DNA of 43,110 nt from an uncultured Spartobacteria bacterium (GTDB taxonomy: Bacteria > Verrucomicrobiota > Verrucomicrobiia > Chthoniobacterales > JAATET01). The DNA is taken from NCBI GenBank assembly GCA_937901895.1, contig CALGTD010000205.1:1-43110 (forward strand), given 5' to 3'. The translations under genes were made by a program, and so were the position numbers. Within the stretch, counting starts at the first letter, position 1, and every line of letters begins with the position of its first letter. The notes beneath the pieces were generated by a model. The model ran no database searches and was not told where the DNA came from. It worked only from the letters and a program-made list of their open reading frames with translations. Shown in pieces: positions 1 through 6,916 of this stretch.

Positions 1-92
1 GGGCAGGCGAGGGTGACGGCGCTGGGCAGGCCGCGGGCCACCTCGCCGGCGAAGGAGGGGCCGGAGAGCACCGCCGCCCGCGCCTGCGGGAT
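1..92 (-). pseudogene. gpsA: Internal fragment of glycerol-3-phosphate dehydrogenase (GpsA)
   Basis: Read on the minus strand, these bases encode an uninterrupted peptide containing AVLSGPSFAGEVARGLPSAV. This is the signature segment of NAD(P)-dependent glycerol-3-phosphate dehydrogenase GpsA, normally about residues 130-155. The N-terminal Rossmann half that should precede it is absent, because the sequence turns into an RluA-family gene on the other strand. Nearly every third codon position is G or C, more extreme than in the rest of the window. The fragment leaves the window at base 1. It is best explained as foreign sequence joined to the contig end; a real rearrangement is possible. Confidence 0.7.
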
Positions 93-585
93 CGCGATGC
101 AGGCTGGACGGGTGCGGAAGGAATACCTCGCCATCGTCCACGGCTGGCCGGAGTGGGACGAATGCGAGATCAATGCTCCGATCGTGCGGCTCGGCGAGGT
201 TGCGGAGTCGCGGGTTCATTTGAAACGCGCGGTGCACCCGGCCGGGGCGGAATCGCGCACCCGGTTCCGGGTTGAGAGCCGCGTGCAGCGGGCGGATGGA
301 GAGCGGCTCGCCCGGGTGCGGGCGTTTCCGCTCACGGGACGAACGCACCAGATCCGCGTGCATCTCGCGCATGCCGGGCATCCGGTGGTCGGTGACAAGC
401 TCTACGGACCGGACGAGGCGCTTTATCTGGAATTCATCGAAACGGGGTGGACGGAGTCCCTCGCGGAGCGCCTGTGGCTGCCGCGGCATGCACTGCACTC
501 GGCCGCGCTCGAGCTGGACTTTCGCGGCGATTCGACGCGATGGGAGGCGGCAATGCCCCGCGACATGGCGGAGCTTTTGGAATGA
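88..585 (+). CDS. RluA-family pseudouridine synthase, 5' end missing
   Basis: This is the C-terminal part of an RluA/RluD-type pseudouridine synthase, which isomerises uridines in rRNA or tRNA. The visible motifs are RKEYLAIVHG near the break and GRTHQIRVHLAHAGHPVVGDKLYG further on, both diagnostic of the family core. The upstream block with the catalytic Asp (HRLDxxTSG) is absent. The frame stays open back to base 13, but everything before about base 88 reads as gpsA on the opposite strand. The true start is therefore lost, and any start called in the first 90 bases is an artefact. The C-terminus (AMPRDMAELLE) looks intact. The exact RNA target cannot be read from this fragment. Confidence 0.85.
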   Translation, partial: GIAMQAGRVRKEYLAIVHGWPEWDECEINAPIVRLGEVAESRVHLKRAVHPAGAESRTRFRVESRVQRADGERLARVRAFPLTGRTHQIRVHLAHAGHPVVGDKLYGPDEALYLEFIETGWTESLAERLWLPRHALHSAALELDFRGDSTRWEAAMPRDMAELLE

Positions 586-683
586 CAGACCGGATCGATG
601 CAAGGAGCTGCACTCACGGCAATTTTACCGGGTTCTGACAATTCTCTGACAAACGCAGGACGACCGTGGTGTATGAGAGGGAA

Positions 684-1295
684 ATGAAACGCTGGATGGG
701 ACTCGGACTTGCGGTGGTGCTGGCCGGTTGTGTTGCGACCGGAGCGGTGAAGAAGGGAGCCTCCCGCACGGAATCGCCGGAGGGAATGCGCTTCATCTTT
801 TTCGCCGTGCTGGAAGGGCTCTACGAGGACGGTGTGTCGAACGAGGATGTCGACCGGATTCTCGCGCGGAAGGACGGCAGCGGATACCGGAACTTTATTT
901 TCGGTTGCGAGATCTGCACGGCCACCATTCAGGCGTTGGAGGCATATCGCGCACGCCCGGGCCGGCTTTACGGGAGGAAGATTCCCAGCTCCACGTTTGG
1001 TCCAGGGTTGCCGCCCGCGGTGCGGGAGCGGTTGCGCAGTCCCGATTCGAAGGTCCGGCTTCGCGCGATCAACGGCCTCGTGCGCAGCTGGATTCAACGA
1101 CGGATGGAGCGGATGAACCTGTCCCGCGCCGAACGCGCACGACTGCGGGAGGAGATCAACTGGATGCGCGACCGTGGAATGCAGGCGCTGGAGAGTTTTC
1201 GAAAAAACGGGACGGTCGATATGTATGCGGCCTCCTATGTGGAGGTCAGCGAGTGCGCGGCCTGCAACGGCGCGGCGGGTCTCGGAATGCCGTGA
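684..1295 (+). CDS. Putative lipoprotein with two CxxC pairs, unknown function
   Basis: The ATG at 684 is preferred over the GTG at 666 because an AGAGGGA-type ribosome site lies just upstream. It also gives a clean lipoprotein signal, MKRWMGLGLAVVLAGC, with Cys16 as the predicted lipidated residue. The 203-residue product is probably anchored in a membrane facing the periplasm. The mature part is helical and rich in Arg/Glu, and carries two CxxC pairs (CEIC near residue 75 and CAAC near the C-terminus) that could bind a metal or form disulfides. I do not recognise the family. It is convergent with the amidase gene; the stop codons are 3 nt apart. Confidence 0.75.
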   Translation: MKRWMGLGLAVVLAGCVATGAVKKGASRTESPEGMRFIFFAVLEGLYEDGVSNEDVDRILARKDGSGYRNFIFGCEICTATIQALEAYRARPGRLYGRKIPSSTFGPGLPPAVRERLRSPDSKVRLRAINGLVRSWIQRRMERMNLSRAERARLREEINWMRDRGMQALESFRKNGTVDMYAASYVEVSECAACNGAAGLGMP

Positions 1296-1298
1296 CGG

Positions 1299-1943
1299 CT
1301 AGCGCTGCCGACCCTGGCGTTCGTTGACGATTCCCTGCGCGATCGCCTCGACGATCTTCTGCCGGCCCGAGGCGGTCTGGATGAATGCGTTGTCGGACGG
1401 GTTCGAGATGAATCCGCATTCGACGAGAATGGCGGGGCGGGAGTTCTTGCGCAGGACATAGAACCCGCGCCGCTTCACTCCGCGATTCGGGGTGTTGTAG
1501 CTGCGGGCGAGTTCCGCCTGGACGTTCGCGGCGAGCCTCCGGGAGCGCTCGGAGTAGTAGAACGTCTCCGTCCCGCGACCGGATGGATAGCGCACCCAGT
1601 TGTAATGCACGCTGACAAAGATGCTGTCGCGCGAGGCGTTGGAAATGTTCACACGCCGGTCGAGCGAGACAAACTGGTCGGAGGACCGCGTCATGATGAC
1701 GCGGAAGCCGCGCTTTCGGAGGATGTTCGCGAGACGGTTTGCCGTGTCCAGCGTGAGGTCCTTCTCGTATTGACCGCGATAGGCCCTTGCCCCGCGGTTG
1801 TGACCGCCGTGGCCCGCATCGACGATGACGGTGCTGAAGGGGCCCGCGCCGAGGGAGCGGGTCGTTTTGCAACTCACAAGCGCGCCTGCCAGAATCCCCG
1901 CGATGGCGGCGACGAAAGCGACAGGCAGGATGCGGTGGAACAT
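1299..1943 (-). CDS. N-acetylmuramoyl-L-alanine amidase (Amidase_3), lipoprotein form
   Basis: This zinc amidase cleaves the bond between N-acetylmuramic acid and L-alanine in peptidoglycan, typically during daughter-cell separation or recycling. Family motifs occur in order: VIVDAGHGG (first zinc His), the EKDLTLD segment (zinc Glu), MTR, SVHYN (second zinc His), NRGVKRRGFYVLR, and ILVECGFISN with the catalytic Glu. The start at 1943 (MFHRILPV) is preferred over an upstream in-frame ATG because it begins a signal peptide ending in a lipobox, LVSC. The 214-residue protein is essentially signal plus catalytic domain, with no AMIN or SPOR domain. It is divergent from hisF and appears to be transcribed alone. 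Confidence 0.93.
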   Translation of the reverse strand: MFHRILPVAFVAAIAGILAGALVSCKTTRSLGAGPFSTVIVDAGHGGHNRGARAYRGQYEKDLTLDTANRLANILRKRGFRVIMTRSSDQFVSLDRRVNISNASRDSIFVSVHYNWVRYPSGRGTETFYYSERSRRLAANVQAELARSYNTPNRGVKRRGFYVLRKNSRPAILVECGFISNPSDNAFIQTASGRQKIVEAIAQGIVNERQGRQR

Positions 1944-2045
1944 GCGGCTGGCGAATTCCAAGGTTGCGCAGCGTAAGGAAGAAGCGTGCCAGCGCAACTA
2001 TTTTAGACTGGTTTTCGCAGCGCCGAGTCGCATGTTGCTCGGGCG

Positions 2046-2807
2046 ATGCTGGCAAAACGAGTGATTCCCTGCCTCGACGTGACCGATGGCCGGGTGGTGA
2101 AGGGGACGAAGTTTCTGAACCTCCGCGACGCGGGCGATCCCGTGGAGTGCGCGAGGGCCTATGACGCACAGGGGGCGGATGAGCTGGTGTTTCTGGACAT
2201 CACCGCCTCGAGCGACGGCCGCGCGACGATGCGCGATGTGGTGGCCCGCACGGCCGAGCAGTGCTTCATGCCGCTGACCGTCGGCGGGGGCATTCGAACG
2301 GTCGCCGACATGCGCGACATGCTGCTGGCGGGGGCGGACAAGGTGAGCGTGAACACCGCAGCCATCCGGGATCCGGACCTCGTGCGTGCCGGATCGGAGG
2401 CGTTCGGCGCGCAATGCATCGTGGTTGCCATTGATGCGAAGCGGAATTCCGCCGGCGGCTGGACGGTCTACACCCATGGCGGGCGGAATCCAACCGATCT
2501 CGACGCCGTTGACTGGGCTCGAAAGGTCGCAGCGCTGGGGGCCGGCGAGATCCTGCTGACGAGCATGGATGCCGATGGCACCTGCGCCGGCTACGACATC
2601 GCGCTTACCGCCGCCGTGAGTGATGCGGTGGGTATTCCCGTGATCGCCAGCGGTGGGGCGGGGAATTTGCAACACCTCGCCGACGTGCTTTCGGCTGGAA
2701 AAGCGGACGCTGTGCTCGCTGCGAGTATTTTTCATTTCGGCGATCATACGATTTCGGAAGCCAAGGAGTTTCTGGCTGCACAAGGGGTTCCGGTGCGACG
2801 GCTTTAA
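2046..2807 (+). CDS. hisF: Imidazole glycerol phosphate synthase, cyclase subunit HisF
   Basis: HisF takes ammonia from the HisH glutaminase and converts PRFAR into imidazole-glycerol phosphate and AICAR, linking histidine and purine synthesis. The full (beta/alpha)8 barrel of 253 residues is present. Catalytic Asp11 (IPCLDV) and Asp130 (VVAIDAKR) are in place, as are the phosphate-binding segments TVGGGIRTVADMRDML and IPVIASGGAGNLQHL. ATG at 2046 gives the standard N-terminus MLAKRVIPCLD. No other his gene is in the window, so the histidine genes are dispersed. A short inverted repeat follows the stop codon. Confidence 0.97.
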   Translation: MLAKRVIPCLDVTDGRVVKGTKFLNLRDAGDPVECARAYDAQGADELVFLDITASSDGRATMRDVVARTAEQCFMPLTVGGGIRTVADMRDMLLAGADKVSVNTAAIRDPDLVRAGSEAFGAQCIVVAIDAKRNSAGGWTVYTHGGRNPTDLDAVDWARKVAALGAGEILLTSMDADGTCAGYDIALTAAVSDAVGIPVIASGGAGNLQHLADVLSAGKADAVLAASIFHFGDHTISEAKEFLAAQGVPVRRL

Positions 2808-2812
2808 TGCAA

Positions 2813-2829
2813 ATACCGCATCACGGTAT
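2813..2829. promoter_or_regulatory. Short perfect inverted repeat upstream of the Fur-family gene
   Basis: ATACCG and CGGTAT form a 6-bp inverted repeat with a 5-nt spacer, lying after the hisF stop and about 55 nt before the Fur-family start. It could be an operator or a small hairpin. It does not obviously match a Fur or Zur box, and no T-run follows. Confidence 0.25.
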
Positions 2830-2882
2830 CGGGGAAATCCCTGATAAAAGTTCTTGCGGCATTTTGGGGTTGGGTTTATTCG

Positions 2883-3395
2883 ATGGCCAATCACAACCCC
2901 AAAATGAACGACTCCACTGCAGTCAGCGATTTCAGCGTCGACGGTCTGTTGAACCTTCTCCGCAGCCAGGGAATGCGGGTGACCCGGAGTCGCCGGGGTA
3001 TCCTGCAAGCGCTTTTCAAAGCCACGCGACCGCTGTCGCTGCAGGAAATCCAGCAGCAGGCGCTGGTTGAAGGCGGCATGCTGCCGGATTACGCGACGGT
3101 GTTTCGCATGATGATCCTTCTCGAGAATCTGCGAATCGTTCACAAAGTGAATCTGCGCCGCTCCTGCAGCTACTACGAGCTGACGAATCCGTCGAAGCAC
3201 TACGACCACCTCGTGTGCGTGGAATGCGGAAAGGTCCTCCTGCTCGACAGCCCGTGCCCGGTGCACGAGGCCCAGGAGCGGATCGAGCGGGAATTCGGTT
3301 TCACCGGCCTGCAGCACTCGCTGGAGTTTTTCGGCAAGTGTCGTGAATGCTCGAGCGGCGTCAGCGCGCGCGTCGCAGCGCAAGTCCCAGCGTAA
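2883..3395 (+). CDS. Fur-family metal-responsive transcriptional regulator
   Basis: This DNA-binding repressor has the Fur/Zur/PerR layout. Residues ~20-100 form the winged helix (LLRSQGMRVTRSRRGILQAL...DYATVFRMMILLEN...), and the C-terminal dimerisation domain has the metal segment KHYDHLVCVECGKV. A second CxxC (CREC) lies near residue 157. The two CxxC pairs form the usual structural zinc site. Whether it senses iron, zinc or peroxide cannot be decided from the sequence; the extended Cys content and YATVFR helix are compatible with a Zur-like protein. An alternative ATG lies seven codons downstream. The last 35 bp overlap the convergent MauE-like gene. Confidence 0.88.
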   Translation: MANHNPKMNDSTAVSDFSVDGLLNLLRSQGMRVTRSRRGILQALFKATRPLSLQEIQQQALVEGGMLPDYATVFRMMILLENLRIVHKVNLRRSCSYYELTNPSKHYDHLVCVECGKVLLLDSPCPVHEAQERIEREFGFTGLQHSLEFFGKCRECSSGVSARVAAQVPA

Positions 3396-3771
3396 GGACA
3401 AGCAGCACGGCGTCGCGCACGAGCGTGGCCACCATCCGTTCGCGCGACGGCGGCACATCCTCGCCGAAGCATCCGCAGTCGACGATCAGGCCCTGGGATA
3501 GCGCCCAGCCAATCGCGACGATGAACGTCATCAGCAACACGGCGGCCAGCACCGCACCGATGCGGGCGGATTTGGGGATCAGAAGCAAAATTCCGCACAG
3601 CACCTCGATCCACGGGAGCGTGAGCGAGAACAGCTCCACAAGGGATGGTGGTAAAATGGTGAACTGCGAGATGGTTCTGGCGAAGCCCTCGCTGGCGCCG
3701 GCCTTCACGAATCCGGCATAGAGAAACATCACGGCAAGACCGATCCGCGCGATCCAGATGGCGATTTTCAT
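3361..3771 (-). CDS. MauE/DoxX-family redox-associated membrane protein
   Basis: A small integral membrane protein (136 residues) with four predicted helices. The segment LIVDCGCFGED carries the CGCFG motif typical of MauE-like members of the DoxX superfamily, which are linked to thiol-disulfide exchange. The start at 3771 (MKIAIWIARIGLAVMFLYAG) is chosen because it begins the first helix and overlaps the folP stop as ATGA, indicating translational coupling. A physiological link to the neighbouring pteroate synthase is not obvious. The 3' end overlaps the convergent Fur-family gene by 35 bp. Confidence 0.85.
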   Translation of the reverse strand: MKIAIWIARIGLAVMFLYAGFVKAGASEGFARTISQFTILPPSLVELFSLTLPWIEVLCGILLLIPKSARIGAVLAAVLLMTFIVAIGWALSQGLIVDCGCFGEDVPPSRERMVATLVRDAVLLVLTLGLALRRAR

Positions 3772-4634
3772 GCGGAGAGCACGGCTTCCGTGGTGAGAAT
3801 GGCCTGTCGTGCGGCGCGCACGTCGTGCACGCGAACGATCGATGCACCGGAAGTGGTCGCCGAGACAATGCACGCGATCGTGCCTGCATCGCGATCCGTG
3901 GGATTCGGGAGGTCGAGCACCTCGCCGATGATCCCTTTCCGGGAAACGGGCATCAGCACCGGACGCCCGATTGCGGCGATGCGGGGCAGTTCGCGAAAGA
4001 CGCGAAGGTTGTCCTCCCGCTGCTTCGCGAAATCGATTCCGGGATCCAGAACGATTGCGTCCTCCGCGACGCCTGCAGACTTCGCCAACGCAATGCGATC
4101 CTTGAAAAAGGAGAGCATTCCGCCAATCACGTCCTGCCAGCGCACATCGGTGTGGGGGACCTTCGGCTCGCCGACCGTGTGCATGATGAGAAGCGCGGTG
4201 CCCGTCTCCGCGCAGGCTTCGGCATTGCGGGCATCGGGCAGGCCGCTCATGTCGTTAAGAAGGTCACCGGCGATCCCGAGCGCCGCGCGGGCGACGCCCG
4301 GCCGCCACGTATTGATTGAGAGGAGCGGGGGATGAATTTGTGCGGTATCCGCGGGTTGAGCGGAGTCGGAAATTTCGCGCCAGGATTCGAGAAACGGCGT
4401 GAGCCGGGCGATCTCCTCATCCTCGGAAATGGGTGGACGGTTTGTGCGCGCGCTCTCGGCTCCGACGTCCACGATGTCGGCCCCTGCGGCGATCAACGCC
4501 TTCGCACGCTGCCGTGCCCAGTCGGGATCGAGAGCGCCGTCGCCGGAGAAGGAGTCGTCGTTGATGTTGAGGATGCCCATCACGAGCGGGCGGCGGGGGA
4601 AGGAGATCGTATGGCCGCGGGCTCGGAGGATCAT
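3768..4634 (-). CDS. folP: Dihydropteroate synthase, divergent
   Basis: DHPS condenses 6-hydroxymethyl-dihydropterin pyrophosphate with p-aminobenzoate in folate synthesis. The 288-residue barrel shows family landmarks in order: VMGILNINDDSF (usually MGIxNxTPDSF), VDVGAESART (usually DIGGESTRPG), LLNDMSGL, LDPGIDFAKQREDNL, MPVSRKGIIGEV and IVRVHDVRAA. The TPDSF and STRPG loops, which shape the pyrophosphate and pABA sites, are both altered, so the protein is a divergent member; activity is likely but not certain. It is coupled by ATGA to the MauE-like gene and divergent from pta across about 50 bp. Confidence 0.88.
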   Translation of the reverse strand: MILRARGHTISFPRRPLVMGILNINDDSFSGDGALDPDWARQRAKALIAAGADIVDVGAESARTNRPPISEDEEIARLTPFLESWREISDSAQPADTAQIHPPLLSINTWRPGVARAALGIAGDLLNDMSGLPDARNAEACAETGTALLIMHTVGEPKVPHTDVRWQDVIGGMLSFFKDRIALAKSAGVAEDAIVLDPGIDFAKQREDNLRVFRELPRIAAIGRPVLMPVSRKGIIGEVLDLPNPTDRDAGTIACIVSATTSGASIVRVHDVRAARQAILTTEAVLSA

Positions 4635-4687
4635 TTTGGTTCCTGCTTGTGGTGACGGGAATTCTCTTTCAGGCTTGGGGCACTTCC

Positions 4688-5725
4688 ATGAAGTTTATCG
4701 AGTCGGTTTACGAGAAACTCAAGCGCCACCCGAAGCGCATCGTGTTCCCGGAGGGCGACGATCCGCGTGTCGTGCGCGCGGCGCAGGTCTTTTACGAGAA
4801 GCAGCTAGGCGTGCCGGTGCTCCTCGGACAGCGCGATGTGATCGAGCGCGTCGCCCTCGCCGAGAAGGCGAGCCTCGACCACGTGGCGGTCATCAACCCG
4901 GAAACGTCCTCCGACCTTCCGCTCTTCTGCGAACGGCTCGAGAAGCTCGATCGTTACAAGAAAATGGGGGTGCGTGATGCGAGGACGCTGCTGCTCAATC
5001 GCAATTATTTCGCGGCAATGATGCTGCAGAACGGCCTGGTCGACGGCCTCGTCGGCGGCGTGAGCTCCTACGGCGGCTCGCTGCTGCGCCCGCTCATCCA
5101 GCTCGTGAAGCGGTTCTCGCACGCGGACGTCATTGCCAGTGCGATGGTCGTGGAGATGCCTGATGAAAAATTTGGCGACAATGGCGTGCTGTTCTTTGCG
5201 GACTGCGGCGTGGTGCCCGAGCCGACGACGCAGCAGCTCGGCTCGATCGCCGTGCAGACCGGCATGCTCGCACGGCAGGTCTTCGGACAGCGACCGCGGG
5301 TCGCGTTGCTGAGCTTTTCCACGAAAGGAAGCGCCATCACCCCGGCGACGGAAAAAATCGCGGCGGCCACCGTGGTTGCGCGCGAACTTGCAACCAAGCT
5401 GCGGGTCGAGATGGCGGTCGATGGCGAACTCCAGGCCGACACCGCGCTCCTGCCGGAACTCGCGGAACGCAAGCAGGTCGGCGGACTGGTTGCGGGCAAT
5501 GCGAACGTGCTCATCTTCCCGGACCTCAACGCCGGCAATATCGCGGTCAAACTCGTCCAGCACCTCGGCGGTGCGCGGGTTTACGGCCAGATCCTGCTCG
5601 GTCTCACGCGGCCCGCGGCGGAGCTTTCCCGAGGCGTCGGGCACGACGACATCGCGGCGGTTGCGGCGATCGTCGGTCTCCAGGCGATCGAATATCGGAA
5701 GCTCTTCCCGGAAGAGCAGGCCTGA
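4688..5725 (+). CDS. pta: Phosphate acetyltransferase, catalytic domain only
   Basis: Interconverts acetyl-CoA and acetyl phosphate. The 345-residue protein covers only the catalytic PTA_PTB domain: RIVFPEGDDPRVVRAA at the start, then the NGLVDGLVGG and RVALLSFSTKGSA segments, ELQADTALLPELAERK, and LIFPDLNAGNIAVKLVQ. The ATG at 4688 is preferred over an in-frame start 39 nt upstream because it gives the standard MKFIESVYEKLKRHPKRIVFPEG opening. The P-loop/DRTGG half fused to this domain in E. coli-type Pta is encoded by the next gene, 6 nt downstream. No acetate kinase gene is present in the window. Confidence 0.95.
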   Translation: MKFIESVYEKLKRHPKRIVFPEGDDPRVVRAAQVFYEKQLGVPVLLGQRDVIERVALAEKASLDHVAVINPETSSDLPLFCERLEKLDRYKKMGVRDARTLLLNRNYFAAMMLQNGLVDGLVGGVSSYGGSLLRPLIQLVKRFSHADVIASAMVVEMPDEKFGDNGVLFFADCGVVPEPTTQQLGSIAVQTGMLARQVFGQRPRVALLSFSTKGSAITPATEKIAAATVVARELATKLRVEMAVDGELQADTALLPELAERKQVGGLVAGNANVLIFPDLNAGNIAVKLVQHLGGARVYGQILLGLTRPAAELSRGVGHDDIAAVAAIVGLQAIEYRKLFPEEQA

Positions 5726-5731
5726 CACCGT

Positions 5732-6844
5732 GTGAACACGACGACGCCCCGCATCTTTGTCGCGGCGACGGAACAGAACGTCGGCAAAACGACGACGTCG
5801 CTCGGCCTTTACGGTGCGTTGAGGCACCGGTTCCGCTCCATCGGCTTCATCAAGCCGGTCGGCCAGCGGTTCATCGATGTCGAGGGCAAGCGGATCGACG
5901 AGGACAGCGTTCTCATTCGCGACACCTTCCACACGCAGGTCCCGATCGAGGATATGAGCCCGATCGCCGTTGAGCCGGACTTCACGCGGCGATACATCGA
6001 AACGGCGAACAACGACATGCTCGTTCGCCGGATCCGCAATTCGTTCGATCGGGCAACGTGGGAGAAGGAATTCGCGATCATCGAAGGCACGGGGCACGCA
6101 GGGGTCGGCAGCGTGTTTGACATCTCGAATGCCCGGGTCGCGAGGATGCTCGAGAGCCGTGTGCTTCTCGTGGTGCCGGGTGGCATTGGCCGGCCCATTG
6201 ACGAGGCGGCGGTGAATCGCGCGTTGTTCGACCTCGAAGGGGTCGAGGTCATCGGCGTGATCATGAACAAGATCCACCCGGGCAAATACGACTACATCAC
6301 CGACTTCGCCCGGCGGGGATTTGCGCGACTCGGTCTGGAATTGCTCGGGGCGATTCCGCAGGAACGCATGCTCTCCGAGCCGACGTTGCAGGATATTTGC
6401 GGGGCGATTCGCGGCGAACTGCTGTCGGGTGGGGATCTGATGCGCGTTCGTGCGGGCACCGTGATGATTGGCGCGATGCAGCCGGCAAACGTGCTGGCCC
6501 GACTCGAGGAGCGCACGTTGCTGGTCGTGCCCGGGGATCGTGAGGACATCATCCTTGCGGCGATTTCCGTCGCTCAAACCCCGCGCGATTCCGGTGGTCC
6601 GGGGCTTGTCGGTCTTGTCCTTTCCGAATCGCTGCGCCCATCCGGCGCGGTCGCGGATCTCGTGGCGAAAGCGCCGCTGCCGGTCATCGCCTCGCCGATG
6701 GACAGCTACACGATCGCGAGCCGCATTCATTCCATGACGGTCAAGACGCTGCCCGGCGATTCCGACAAAATCGAACGCATCCAGTCGCTCGTCTCCGGGC
6801 ATGTCGATGTCGCCCGCATCCTCGAAAAAATCGGAGTGGCGTAG
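5732..6844 (+). CDS. BioD-like P-loop/DRTGG protein (Pta regulatory-half homologue)
   Basis: A 370-residue protein with a GTG start and two parts. Residues 1-~210 are a dethiobiotin-synthetase-like P-loop domain (VAATEQNVGKTTTSLGLYGAL; IIEGTGHAGVGSV). Residues ~215-330 are a DRTGG domain (VMIGAMQPANVLARL; LLVVPGDREDIILAAI; LPVIASPMDSYTIASRIHSM). This pair corresponds to the N-terminal half of long Pta enzymes, which in E. coli mediates allosteric control. Here it is a separate protein encoded directly after the catalytic half, in the reverse of the fused order. It probably forms a complex with the upstream Pta (inference). Confidence 0.9.
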   Translation: MNTTTPRIFVAATEQNVGKTTTSLGLYGALRHRFRSIGFIKPVGQRFIDVEGKRIDEDSVLIRDTFHTQVPIEDMSPIAVEPDFTRRYIETANNDMLVRRIRNSFDRATWEKEFAIIEGTGHAGVGSVFDISNARVARMLESRVLLVVPGGIGRPIDEAAVNRALFDLEGVEVIGVIMNKIHPGKYDYITDFARRGFARLGLELLGAIPQERMLSEPTLQDICGAIRGELLSGGDLMRVRAGTVMIGAMQPANVLARLEERTLLVVPGDREDIILAAISVAQTPRDSGGPGLVGLVLSESLRPSGAVADLVAKAPLPVIASPMDSYTIASRIHSMTVKTLPGDSDKIERIQSLVSGHVDVARILEKIGVA

Positions 6845-6916
6845 AATTCTTCGTCCGCCGGGTGAAATTTGACTCCCATTCGCTCCGGTGACGTGCTGTC
6901 CTTTCCTCACCCCAGC

